64,000 nucleotides of DNA, from NCBI RefSeq assembly GCF_030269925.1, contig NC_085112.1, positions 12,153,501 to 12,217,500 of the forward strand, given 5' to 3'. Of this stretch, positions 43,973-54,964 are shown piece after piece; the stretch's first letter is position 1, and the number at the start of each line of letters is the position of its first letter. A model generated the notes under the pieces. It did not search any database, was not told the origin of the DNA, and worked only from the letters and a program-made list of their open reading frames with translations. Made by a program: the position numbers and the translations under genes. The stretch comes from Bombyx mori. Lineage: Eukaryota > Arthropoda > Insecta > Lepidoptera > Bombycidae.

Positions 43973-44204
43973 CTTTTTTGTTGCTTAGATGAATGAGCGC
44001 ACGGCCCACCTGGTGTTAAGTGGTTACTGGAGCCCATAGACATCTACAACGTAAATGCCGCCACCCACCTTGAGATATGGGTTCTAAGGTCTCAGCATAG
44101 TTACAACCGAAACGCATTACTGCTTCACGGCAGAAAATAGACGGGGTGGTACTAACTACGGTACTACCTACCCGTGCGGACTCACAAGTCGTTCTAACAC
44201 CATA
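43973..44204 (-). mobile_element. Bm1 SINE (reverse arm of an inverted pair)
   Basis: Reverse Bm1 from TTTTTTGTTGCTTAGATG to GCGGACTCACAAGTCGTTCT, with the GGCTGCCCCACCCTTC segment lost. Confidence 0.9.
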
Positions 44205-44308
44205 TATTATATTTTGCGTTTATAAATTTATGAAAGGAAATCGTAACAAAACGCTTGTTCCGATATTGTTTATGGACTGACTACATTTGAGGTCGCTAAC
44301 AAAACTAG

Positions 44309-44640
44309 CAATGTTCACGATTGACTTCGACGGTGAAGGAATAACACCGTGCAATAAAAATCAAACCCGCAAAATTATAACTTGCGTAATTACTGGTGGT
44401 AGGACCTCTTGTGAGTCCGCACGGGTAGGTACCACCGCCCCGCCTATTTCTGCCGTGAAGCAGTAATGCGTTTCGGTTTGAAGGGTGGGGCAGCCGTTGT
44501 GACTATACTGAGACCTTAGAACTATATCTCAAGGTGTGTGGCGCATTTACGTTGTAGATGTTTATGGGCTCCAGTAACCACTTAACACCAGGTGGGCTGT
44601 GAGCTCGTCCACACATCTAAGCAATAAAAAAAAAAAAAAA
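44309..44640 (+). mobile_element. Bm1 SINE (forward arm of an inverted pair)
   Basis: AATGTTCACGATTGACTTCG through the complete body to a 15-A tail; only the tRNA-like head is missing. It lies about 105 bases from the reverse copy, head to head. Confidence 0.93.
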
Positions 44641-44821
44641 GGTATCGACAGACATTAGAGAGCTGATTTGATCTTGCGTCAACTAATGAATTACAAGTAC
44701 ATATGTATACCAACAAAAGTAGAAACGATCCTCGTGTCAAAAAATTATGGTGCGTCTTAGTTATCTAAAACGACATAAACATTTACATTCATAGTTACAA
44801 CACTTAGCGATATTAGGTAGG

Positions 44822-44879
44822 TTTATTTTATTTTATTTTATTTTATTTTATTTTATTTTATTTTATTTTGACAAACAAT
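44822..44879 (+). repeat. (TTTTA)n microsatellite
   Basis: About eleven pentanucleotide units without interruption. Confidence 0.95.
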
Positions 44880-46366
44880 GAACTTTAACTATTTAAATCT
44901 AACCTTACAACTAAACACCATTTAAATGTAATTGTAAATTAATTAAAATTTAGTTATTTAAATGTAATGATTACGCTTATCAACCTAAAAACGGCTCGTT
45001 TATCGAGTTTCTCTTTGCTGAAACTTTTATCCGATTAATTCGGAGTTAACACGGTATTGGATCAACGATTTGGAAGAACGATTCTGAATTCTCTAATGAA
45101 GTGTTCAGGTCGGTCTGTAACATAGAATTTGTTTTACTTTTCAATAAGTACGAAAATAAAGAAAATAATTGTAGAACAATAAAAAATAATAACCCTTTAC
45201 AATGATTATGATTATTTTTACTTATTATCTGTTATATTGCTGATGAAATACAAATTTTATTGCTAAAGGCCATTTCAATTTATTTGCCAAGCTAAAACCG
45301 CTTTCCAGAATTTTGAATGCTGAGTTTTCATCTTTAGTTAATTAAAAAAGTATTTAAGGACTTTATTCAAATCCTTATCCTCATCTTACTACTCGACTAA
45401 ACTTTTCATCTTCACCTCACAGGCTTACTAATAACTACTTCGGAAGTCTTTGCCTATTACACAACCATTAAGGGTTGCTGTAGTGGGTGATTACTTAAGC
45501 TTCTCTAACATGACCGTTTCTTACATTTTGTATATGTCTTATTAACTTTAAATGTGTGGTACGTGTATATATGTACATACTTCTTAGTTAGGCTTTCGGC
45601 ATGTTTCGCATCTGTGGGAAATAGTGGGAATCGTGCTCCAGACGGCGTTAATAACCTTGTTAGTAAAGTTTTCTAATTCTTGTTTTGGGTGGGTCTATTG
45701 GGACTCTTTAGAAAGATACTTTGTAAATAATTTTTTCTTTAATAATCATTTTGTAATCGAAAACGGAAAATGAGAAACGGAAATTTGAGCGCCCCAACTT
45801 TGTTTAATTTTATAGATTTTTATGGTAAAACTAAAAGCCTCGGCAATGTTATTTTTGTTAAATTAAAATCAAAACATTTTCAATAATAACAACACGTAAA
45901 ATACGTTTAAAAAAAAAGGCATCGTTAAAATAAGTTTTCGCACCGGTACACTAACGAGGGAAGGGACGAGATAAAAAATATATTACGTTGAATTGAATCA
46001 AAGTACACTTCGTATATCGTATATATATATACACGTGTCCTTTTGCGAAGCGTACACAAATAACCCGTTCGATATTAGTTTACAAACACTGAAGTGGTTT
46101 TCGTAACATGCTCTCTCAACTCGGGTATTCAAAGACGACCGAACCGCAGCGCAAATTATCGGGATGCCAACAAGAAAAGTACACATTCCGATGCGTGTCC
46201 TCGAAAGGATTTTCTCAGTGTATTTAAGCTTTGAAATTCTAGCAGCATTTTACGAGCTGAAGTTGTTTGAGCCGTGAGTCATAAAGCACGTGCTCTAAAG
46301 GAAGTAGCACGTCACGAAATATATACTATATATAAAAATATATATATATATAAGAAAAAAATGATT
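44880..46366. other. AT-rich spacer, nothing recognised
   Basis: A (TA)n stretch lies at 46327-46352. A reverse frame at 45998-46186 has no motif. Confidence 0.45.
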
Positions 46367-46766
46367 TGTGGTGTCGTGGGACACCGGAAAGGAACGAAGT
46401 TCCTTATTATAAAAAATATGAATTTTAAGTTCTATTCGAGGTATAAAGAAAATAATTATTTGGGTATACATTTTTTATTATGATTTTTTTTATTGATAAA
46501 AAAAATAAAAAAGCTACTTTACAAAGCTATCAACTTTATTTTATTGACAATGATTTATAATAAATATATTATATAATAATAATATACAAAGAAACAGCTA
46601 TTTATATGAATAATAATAATAACCGTCATCACGTAGACTATACATTAGACACTGTATAGCCATCATACTAAGACTATACATAAATAATCAAAATCTTACG
46701 TTACGGACGTTTTTTCCGGACGGTTAGAGTACCCCTCCGCATCGTCCCATAAGGAACTACGTTACA
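46367..46766 (+). repeat. Inverted-repeat element, unnamed family (copy D)
   Basis: TGTGGTGTCGTGGGACACCG to CCATAAGGAACTACGTTAC. The interior follows copy A, including GCCATCATACTAAGACTA. The right end has two changes relative to AAGGAACTTCGTTCC. No coding region. Confidence 0.72.
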
Positions 46767-47389
46767 ATAACTGTACTCATTTAATTAGCCTGGACATATT
46801 TCTTAACATCAATAACAAGAAACAGTAATCAGTATGCAGTAGACTGAAAGTATGTGAATAGGTTAAAATTCATGGAATCACGAATAAACCAATTGTTAAG
46901 AAAATAAGGTTGTAGAATAAATAAATAATAGACCTTATGAATAATAAACCTTCAGGTAGGTCGAAGTTTCAATTGTACTGTAAAACGCTTTTCCCATCTT
47001 TCAAACGGTGACGTATAGATGCTTAGTGCTAGAAATAGAATGGTAGTAAACGTATCCGTCCGGGTTTACAATACCATCCTACCACTCATAAATGCCGATT
47101 TGCGATCGCGGTATGTTGGTATAATGCTCGGACAATGTTACTGTCTGCTGATGAGGTTTGTACTACTCTAGATCGACATCACACAGCTTAATTGTAACAA
47201 TACAGAATCCTTTGGGACTACAATAATGTCCACGGTAGCGCGGTCTCCGTCAATGTTCCTTCGGAGTTGTCCGATTGCGCTGAACTTATTTTAAGTGAAA
47301 TAGATGTTTTTTCAAATTGTCTCACTACTTACAGGAAAAATCTGTCGCGGATCATCTCCCAATTAAATTAATCTTAAGCAATGAATGAA
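46767..47389. other. Spacer, possible LINE-derived segment at the right
   Basis: About 47160-47380 is GC-richer and may belong to the LINE tail that follows, but no protein motif is clear. Confidence 0.35.
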
Positions 47390-47561
47390 ATGTATCCAAA
47401 TCTTAGCTGTATATTTTATTTTTATTTTTGATGTTAATGCAATGTCGATTGCACCTATAATTGAGGTGACATCTGCCATGAACTTTTGTCAATCTGTCAA
47501 TGTTTTGTATTGATGATCACTTTGTTGGTGCAACTTATTAAATAAATAAATAAATAAATAT
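47390..47561 (+). mobile_element. Probable LINE 3' tail ending in (AAAT)n
   Basis: Ends GGTGCAACTTATTAAATAAA with six AAAT units (47539-47561), the usual way CR1/L2-like insect LINE tails end. The upstream part is not coding. Confidence 0.4.
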
Positions 47562-48187
47562 TTTAACAATAGCTTTGTTAGTCTGACATTTTAGAGACGC
47601 TTCTAAGGTTAAAATTCAAACAGCTATTGCTTAAGCCATGTTCGAATCCTGAAAGCCGAATTATATTAGTGAGCGTTCCTTTTGCAGCAAATGTAAATTC
47701 CAGCTTTGCCCGACGTTTAATAGTAACGTCACGTACAAAATTTATATTACGTGACAACGCTTCAATCTATGTGCTTTATTTAATATTATGTTGTTCAAAC
47801 CACACACACACAGACAGAATTCCACGCATCGTTAATGAATTTAATTTCTCTCCGGTTCGCATTTATGAATTGTTAATTACACAACTCCGCCACTGACCTA
47901 CAGGGGTTACGAGTTAAACTGTAACGTCCAAGTTGGTGCCACAACTAGGACAAACAGCGACAACTCAAGTTGGTATCTGTTATGAAAAGGATTCACAATC
48001 CCGGAAATTTAGTCTGTTCTTTCCACTAAATTGAAAGAGAAAAAGGTTTTTGCGTAATAAAAGGAAATTAATATTCAATACATTGAAAGACACGTATTTC
48101 ATATTGTAGTAGATATCGGGAAAATAAATTTTCCGTGTCATAAAATTTATTTACAATTTTTTTTAACTAAATTATTTATGAAATGAA
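47562..48187. other. AT-rich spacer, nothing recognised
   Basis: Frames at 47627-47896 and 48209-48397 have no motif; the latter lies inside a Helitron-like repeat. Confidence 0.45.
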
Positions 48188-48460
48188 TTAGCTGACCCGG
48201 CAGACTTCGTGGTGCCTCAATCGATAAATAAAAGACCTAAACTTTTGTGTAAAATAAACTTAAAACAAACAAAAGGAATCTGTCCGACGGGATACACATC
48301 AAAGGGAAAACAAAATTGTTATTTTTATTTCGAGCATTTTCATATTTATCTACCTTTTAAACCTTCTGGGCTTCCACAAATAATTCACCAAAATTAGCCA
48401 AATCGGTCCAGCTGCTCTCGAGTTTTAGCGAGACTAACGAACAGCATTCATTTATATATA

Positions 48461-49106
48461 TGGGCGCAAACGCCACTGTTGGCAATAATTAACATAATAA
48501 TATATAGTTTAGTTTATTATATGTTAATATTTATTAATTATTAGCAACAAAACTGTTATTCTACCATATTTAATAATTAGCAGACACTGTTTTGATGTGA
48601 AAATGTTCAGAATATGTTTAATGTTTATGTTATTGTTTAAAAACACAAATTACTGTATAAATGATTAAATATGAATAAAGCATAAATATTAATAATAATT
48701 TATATTATAATTAACAGTACTAATAATTTAATTAAGTATTGTAATTGTTATGCAATGATGTTGTTGGCGCCATCTATTATCAGGCTGGATAATAATAATG
48801 TTAGTTAATATTACTTAAAAGTAATTCATGTAAAATAAATTAAATGTGAGTCATGTAAAATCACTAAAATATGTATTTTGAATATTAAGCTATGTTTTGT
48901 GAATTTATTCGCAGTAATTACATTTGTTTGTATAAAAGAAGTTGTAGTTGCTATAACCAACACAAAATGGCCAATTGTGTAAAAACCACTGAATAACTCA
49001 GGCGTGGCTTTTTGTTGTAAACAAGTAATGTTAAAGTTTTATAGAATTGTATTGTATTTTCATTGTAAAAGAACTTATGTGTGTAAATCCTGGCTTAACG
49101 CTGACA
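48461..49106 (+). repeat. 5' LTR
   Basis: TG...CA ends. TATAAAAG at 48931-48938 would be the promoter, placing the RNA start near 48960. GTTGGCGCCATCTATTATCA lies in U3. Immediately downstream comes TCAGAAGTGGGATC, a possible primer-binding site that I cannot match to a tRNA. Confidence 0.88.
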
Positions 49107-49850
49107 TCAGAAGTGGGATCACAGCCCCAAAATTAATCGTAAGCCCCCGAATGAAGTAACCCACTGTTGAAGAAGTGATGGGTCTCTCAACCTGTATTAA
49201 AAAGGCGAAAAGTGATGATAGCTGCAAATGCTGTACCCTTGTGGTGGCATTATAACTTTTATTTGCCGCCGTTCAACTCCGATGAGGGCGTGACATCAAT
49301 ACCGATGCGGAAATGTGGACGAAACTATCATGAAGCTAATTGTTTCATCGCATGAACATCGAGTTCAAAAGAGCAAGCAAGACATAAGCCGATATCTGGT
49401 CTTTGTATTGAACCGCATTGGAGCAAGCGAGGGAAGAACTGATCCATGCATTCAGTAAGGATGTGGATATTTAAAATGAGTTCTAGACCGTGGATGTTTT
49501 GGAAAAACTACTGACGCTGAGATGGTAAAAATACTGATTTCAGGTATTTATCTTAAATTTATTCGATCCAAGTTATTGAGAAATACGCTGTGGTATGTAT
49601 TTCGCTTCCTAAATAATATCGATTCTAAAAACGTTCCGAAAGCGTCAAATTGAAAATATACTGTAAATATAATGTTAATAATCTAAACATAACTCAGTTT
49701 TATCACAATCACATAATGATTCCTTCAGTTTTCGTGGCACTTTTAGTAACACTAAGGTTTTAAATGTGGTTACTGCGTCACTTGCGTCATTTCGAGAAAA
49801 CTTGTTACCGCCGTCAAGAGGACAAACGTATCACCTGGTATCACCACAAA
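49107..49850 (+). other. 5' interior of the LTR element, non-coding
   Basis: Begins TCAGAAGTGGGATCACAGCC. No frame of note and no gag motif recognised. Text such as GAGTTCAAAAGAGCAAGCAA may be a decayed gag region, but this is a guess. Confidence 0.5.
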
Positions 49851-50490
49851 TAAGACTTAAATCATTGCAGATCTAGTTTAGTAAGCTAAACAACTTCATG
49901 TAAAGTTTTTGAGCATAAAGGGTCAACTAATAAGACTTAAGCCATTGCAGATCTAGTTTAGCAGGCTAAACAACTTCATGTAAAGTTTTTGAGCATAAAG
50001 GGTCAACTAATAAGACTTAAGCCATTGCAGATCTAGTTTAGCAGGCTAAACAACTTCATGTAAAGTTTTTGAGCATAAAGGGTCAACTAATAAGACTTAA
50101 ATCATTGCAGATCTAGTTTAGTAAGCTAAACAACTTCATGTAAAGTTTTTGAGCATAAAGGGTCAACTAATAAGACTTAAGCCATTGCAGATCTAGTTTA
50201 GCAGGCTAAACAACTTCATGTAAAGTTTTTGAGCATAAAGGGTCAACTAATAAGACTTAAATCATTGCAGATCTAGTTTAGTAAGCTAAACAACTTCATG
50301 TAAAGTTTTTGAGCATAAAGGGTCAACTAATAAGACTTAAGCCATTGCAGATCTAGTTTAGCAGGCTAAACAACTTCATGTAAAGTTTTTGAGCATAAGG
50401 GGTCAACTAATAAGACTTAAATCATTGCAGATCTAGTTTAGTAAGCTAAACAACTTCATGTAAAGTTTTTGAGCATAAGGGGTCAACTGA
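49851..50490 (+). repeat. 80-bp tandem array, 8 units, two alternating variants
   Basis: Exactly eight 80-bp units starting TAAGACTTAA at 49851, 49931, 50011, 50091, 50171, 50251, 50331 and 50411. Variant A has ATCATTG and GTAAGC; variant B has GCCATTG and GCAGGC. The order is A B B A B A B A. Each unit contains a short inverted repeat GTTTAGYARGCTAAAC. The last two units share AAGG in place of AAAG. Units are otherwise nearly identical. Confidence 0.97.
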
Positions 50491-50990
50491 TTTCAAAACA
50501 AAGCATTGTGACTTTTAATGGAGAAAAATACTAGAACTATTATAGAGTTTCATATGGTAATACTGACAGTCTTGCTGACATCCTAATAGGTTTTAATCTT
50601 TTAAAAAATAACTTCTCAGTGTTGCACTCTTTGAAGAGAACTTATCTATTTTTATAAGTTTCTATCCAGTGAACGCTCAAGTTTGGAGTCATTATTCAAT
50701 CATCATGTAACTTTTGCAAATCATGTCTCATAGATGGTGATCAGGCAGATAAAAGTTGGATTTGAAATAATTAATTTGGATAGGATAGTACAACGCTGTA
50801 CATACTGTATGTCTCCTGTTTATTGTGAGGAGTTCAAGCATATTACAATACAAATAAACTTTTAATAAAATGTCATAATAAGAGACAGCTCATCCCTGTT
50901 CAGTAGCTCCATATTATTACTTTTCCTTTCATAATTATTTATTTTTGGATGAGTGGGTGATTAACTCTCTGCACCCTAGGTTTCTAGTGG

Positions 50991-51066
50991 GGATGCCAAT
51001 TTATTATTAGTCAAGAAAAAGGATTGCACAGATCTCTGTATTGATTTCTGCTTTAAAAATCTTAGT
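50991..51066 (+). pseudogene. Relic of LTR-element reverse transcriptase
   Basis: The frame reads LLLVKKKDCTDLCIDFCFKN, resembling the PxLLVKKKDG...R.C.DYR.LN segment that opens the Ty3/gypsy reverse transcriptase. The flanking text (GTGATTAACTCTCTGCACCC) fits the residues that precede it only loosely, and stops surround it. It suggests the interior descends from a gypsy-type pol gene. The match is short, so certainty is limited. Confidence 0.45.
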
Positions 51067-51660
51067 TACATTTTTGGAACCCTGTCACTTTTATAAAAAT
51101 CACCAAGATAAAAGATAATTCAGAAGTTTCAAAAACTTGTGAACAGTATGAAATTCATTACCACATTATTGCAAAGAGAGAGAGCATGGTCAACAGGCAT
51201 GCTGAACTATTGATGGGTCATAAATGTCACATGTTTATAAAATATAATTTAATAAGCTCTAACAGGCAGCTTTAAGAATTACAGTTGATTAAAAGCTACA
51301 GCACAAAAATAAAACAAAAATGCAGAGGCATTAGGAGGATGATGTTCCCTACCTGCCATTAAAATAAAGCAAATTGGAAATGGTCCGCTGAATGATGAAT
51401 TAGGGGAAGTTGAATCAGCTGGTGAGAAATGGATGGACGAGCGGTCTCTACCATCCAATGTGTTTTGATAAAGGTAAAGGTAAAGGTTTGATACAGGTAA
51501 ATCTATCCTCTTAATGTCAGAGGATTCTGATAACTGAAAAATTGACCGTATGGGCAGAGAGATTTGTTCTGCTGTAAAATGATTGATAATTTGTTAAAGT
51601 GGCTACTTTTATTTTCCTATCCAATTATCCTTCCTAAAACGCTGGCGGGCCACCATGCGA
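51067..51660 (+). other. 3' interior of the LTR element, non-coding
   Basis: AT-rich with A-runs and no frame above chance. A short GGTAAA repeat lies at about 51472-51486. Confidence 0.5.
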
Positions 51661-51678
51661 ATCCTTAATCCTGGTCTT

Positions 51679-52280
51679 GTTGGCTAGATCCCGTATGGGT
51701 GATGCCTTATGAGTTGGCTAGATCTCGTATGGGTGATGCCTTGAGAGTTGGCTAGATCCCGTATGGGTGATGCCTTATGAGTTGGCTAGATCCCGAATGG
51801 GTGATGCCTTGAGAGTTGGCTAGATCCCGTATGGGTGATGCCTTATGAGTTGGCTAGATCCCGAATGGGTGATGCCTTATGAGTTGGCTAGATCCCGCAT
51901 GGGTGATGCCTTATGAGTTGGCTAGATCCCGAATGGGTGATGCCTTATGAGTTGGCTAGATCCCGAATGGGTGATGCCTTATGAGTTGGCTAGATCCCGA
52001 ATGGGTGATGCCTTGTGGGTTGGCTAGATCCCAAGTGGGTGATGCCTTGTGAGTTGGCTAGATCCCGAATGGGTGATGCCGAGTGTGTTGGCTAGATCCC
52101 GTAAGGGTGATGCCTGGTAAGTTGGCTAGATCCCGTAAGGGTGATGGCTTGCGAGTTAACTAGACCCGTATGGGTGATGCTTTGTGTGTTGGGTAATCCT
52201 CTTGTGTGTTAGCTAGATCTCGTAAGGGTGAATGGTGCCTTGTGTGTTGGGTAGATCCCAGTAGGGGATATGCCTTGTTT
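51679..52280 (+). repeat. 34-bp tandem array, about 17 units
   Basis: Unit GTTGGCTAGATCCCGNATGG GTGATGCCTTRTGA. The first twelve or so units are near-identical; units after about 52090 grow more divergent, with indels (for example 52150-52280). Variation concentrates at the base after CCCG and in the last four bases. Confidence 0.95.
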
Positions 52281-52338
52281 ACTGTTATGTGAAATTCTAA
52301 AACAGCGCAAGGGACGCGCTGGAATCAGTATGGCCGTA

Positions 52339-52984
52339 TGGGCGCAAACGCCACTGTTGGCAATAATTAACATAATAATATATAGTTTAGTTTATTATAT
52401 GTTAATATTTATTAATTATTAGCAACAAAACTGTTATTCTACCATATTTAATAATTAGCAGACACTGTTTTGATGTGAAAATGTTCAGAATATGTTTAAT
52501 GTTTATGTTATTGTTTAAAAACACAAATTACTGTATAAATGATTAAATATGAATAAAGCATAAATATTAATAATAATTTATATTATAATTAACAGTACTA
52601 ATAATTTAATTAAGTATTGTAATTGTTATGCAATGATGTTGTTGGCGCCATCTATTATCAGGCTGGATAATAATAATGTTAGTTAATATTACTTAAAAGT
52701 AATTCATGTAAAATAAATTAAATGTGAGTCATGTAAAATCACTAAAATATGTATTTTGAATATTAAGCTATGTTTTGTGAATTTATTCGCAGTAATTACA
52801 TTTGTTTGTATAAAAGAAGTTGTAGTTGCTATAACCAACACAAAATGGCCAATTGTGTAAAAACCACTGAATAACTCAGGCGTGGCTTTTTGTTGTAAAC
52901 AAGTAATGTTAAAGTTTTATAGAATTGTATTGTATTTTCATTGTAAAAGAACTTATGTGTGTAAATCCTGGCTTAACGCTGACA
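52339..52984 (+). repeat. 3' LTR
   Basis: Reads the same as the 5' LTR over 646 bp. The bases just upstream (GGAATCAGTATGGCCGTA) are not a clear polypurine tract. Confidence 0.88.
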
Positions 52985-53000
52985 TATACTTATATATAGA

Positions 53001-53382
53001 TTAAATGAAATCCACAAGATCTAAAAGACAAAATCTTAATTTTTGTTTTCTTTTGTATTATAATTCGTCTAAAACGCTCGCCTCCCGTTACATTATTTTT
53101 CACAGTTGACACAATGAATTATAATGTCCACTTAATTAATCATTTCGAGAGTATACTCCCATGATTTTGTGAAACACTCCAAAAACGTATACATTGTTTG
53201 ATATAAAAAATTGTAGACCACTTTGTATTCATGTCATGTTGTATTTCTAAACGGACCTGTCGGAAAAGTAATTACGATACATTTGTGTGGTTTCTTCAAT
53301 TGATGAATGTAAAAATTACGTTCCATATTTCTAATATCAACAACAACAAACAATAAAATTTTTTATGTCATTGATCGTTGAA
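53001..53382. other. AT-rich spacer, nothing recognised
   Basis: No feature supported. Confidence 0.45.
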
Positions 53383-53822
53383 GTCGTCGTGGTCTAACGG
53401 ATAAGACGTCCGGTGCATTCGCGTTGAGCGCGATGCACCAGTGTTCGAATCCCGCAGGCGGGTACCAATTTTTCTAATAAAATACGTACTCAAGAAATGT
53501 TCACGATTGACTTCCACGGTGAAGGAATAACATCGTGTAATAAAAGTGAAACCCGCAAAATTATAATTTGCGTAATTACTGGTGGTAGGACCTGTTGTGA
53601 GTCCGCGCGGGTAGGTACCACCGCCCTGTCTATTTCTGCCGTGAAGCAGTAATGCGTTTCGGTTTGAAGGGTGGGGCAGCCGTTGTAACTATACTGAGAC
53701 CTTACAACTTATATCTCAAGGTGGGTGGCGCATTTACGTTGTAGATGTCTATGGGCTCCAGTAACCACTTAACACCAGGTGGGCTGTGAGCTCGTCCACA
53801 CATCTAAGCAAAAAAAAAAAAA
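53383..53822 (+). mobile_element. Bm1 SINE, full length
   Basis: A 440-bp copy with everything in place: tRNA-like head starting GTCGTCGTGGTCTAACGG, body, and A-tail at 53811-53822. The head ends GGCGGGTACCA, like a tRNA 3' end with CCA. By eye the D-arm region most resembles a tRNA-Arg gene. It carries an internal RNA polymerase III promoter and could be a source copy. It serves as the reference for the other copies listed. Confidence 0.95.
53390..53453 (+). promoter_or_regulatory. Internal Pol III promoter (box A and box B) of Bm1
   Basis: Box A-like TGGTCTAACGGA at 53390-53401 and box B GTTCGAATCCC at 53443-53453, about 42 bases apart, as in tRNA genes and tRNA-derived SINEs. Confidence 0.8.
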
Positions 53823-54964
53823 CTAAAATCTGAATAGCATCGAGGTTTTGTAATTCTGTAAAACAATTAAGTCGACATTTGTTTAATATTCAACCTAAAT
53901 GTCACTTGGCAACTGGTACAATTATTCTATTATTGCTTTTCTCGATGACTCTAGTCGGAATGCAATAATATCACACTTCCTAACATAATGCGACGTATCT
54001 GTCGCGCAAACACGTTGACTCGCATTTAATTTCACTTAAATTTCCTAAACATTTTTGATGCTATTTTCCATAAGCCATTACCTAAAATGTTTTTATGGAT
54101 AAACATTACAAAAAAATTAGGACATAACTTACCAACGTTTTTCGGTAATTGTAATTAGTTATTTTTTCGTCTTAACGAACTTAGGTAAAATCATTTTTCA
54201 GCGTCATTAGCACATTCACGGTTATAATTATAAAAAAAGTCTCAAGGCAACTTTTACCCTCGTTTTTGCGGTCAATTTTCTATGACCTTTATGTTTTATC
54301 TCTCCGTATCTTTTTACAAATGAACATGGGAGTTAAGATGGACTAGTGATAAATGGGAACTCTAGATTAAAGTGGCCGTAACTTTTCCTCACCATGAATG
54401 ATTGAACAAAACATTACTTTGTATTATTATCTTTTCCATTTAATAAATAGGAACGTATTGCTGAATCTTAACAGAAAGAAGAAGGAATAATCTTTCCGAT
54501 ACACGAGGACTTGAAAGATATTAATCGAGGGTTTTACTTGCTGCCTCGAAGTATTAATGTATTTGTAGGTTTTGTTTTCATAGGGGACAGCCATTGTGAT
54601 AATAAAATATATTTGAGATAAATATGATGAGGTCAAACTCATGTGTCACTGACAGTTCGTCGTCATATCCATGGTCTCCGATGATCGCTTTACAACGCTT
54701 AGAACTTCGCTATCTCAAATATGCAGTGAATAAATAAAAATAGGACTTCATAACATTGTAACATGAATTTTTGAGAAATATAATACCAACATAAAATATC
54801 GAAATAACAGCGTAAAGCATACTAAGATAATGTGCTGACTGCTAGAGGGGAAGATTAAACGTGGTTCTTTCATCTTCGATACAAAGGAATGCAGGGCGCA
54901 CGAGGATGCGTCTTGTGAAAATACCTTTGGTTTTTAGTGAATGCCGCCACACCGATCTTAAGCC
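53823..54964. other. AT-rich spacer, nothing recognised
   Basis: A reverse frame at 54427-54642 has no motif. Confidence 0.45.

Larger units (their letters stand above)
48461..52984 (+). mobile_element. LTR retrotransposon, mostly non-coding, identical LTRs
   Basis: Two 646-bp direct repeats (48461-49106 and 52339-52984) start TGGGCGCAAACGCC and end AACGCTGACA. TATA occurs on both sides (48457-48460 and 52985-52988) as a 4-bp target duplication. By eye the LTRs show no difference, so the insertion is recent. The 3.2-kb interior has no long frame; it holds a short relic of reverse transcriptase and two tandem arrays. It resembles a large non-autonomous retrotransposon that relies on enzymes from a relative. 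Orientation is taken from the TATA box and the RT relic. Confidence 0.88.
48188..53000 (-). mobile_element. Helitron-like element split by an LTR retrotransposon
   Basis: Outer parts 48188-48460 and about 52989-53000 together form a ~285-bp element. On the minus strand it starts TCTATATATAA and ends TGCCGGGTCAGCTAA followed by T. TC at the start and CTRR then T at the end are Helitron features. AAATCGGTCCAGCTGCTCTC and TTTAGCGAGACTAACGAACA are internal landmarks. The 4.5-kb insert is described separately. Confidence 0.65.

Noticed and set aside
49851..50490. Regular repeats suggestive of a CRISPR array
   Set aside because: The units are contiguous and identical throughout, with no unique spacers, and the genome is an insect's.
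53383..53465. A tRNA gene with box A, box B and a terminal CCA
   Set aside because: The acceptor arms do not pair, and the sequence runs straight into the Bm1 body; it is the SINE head, also seen at 5216-5276.
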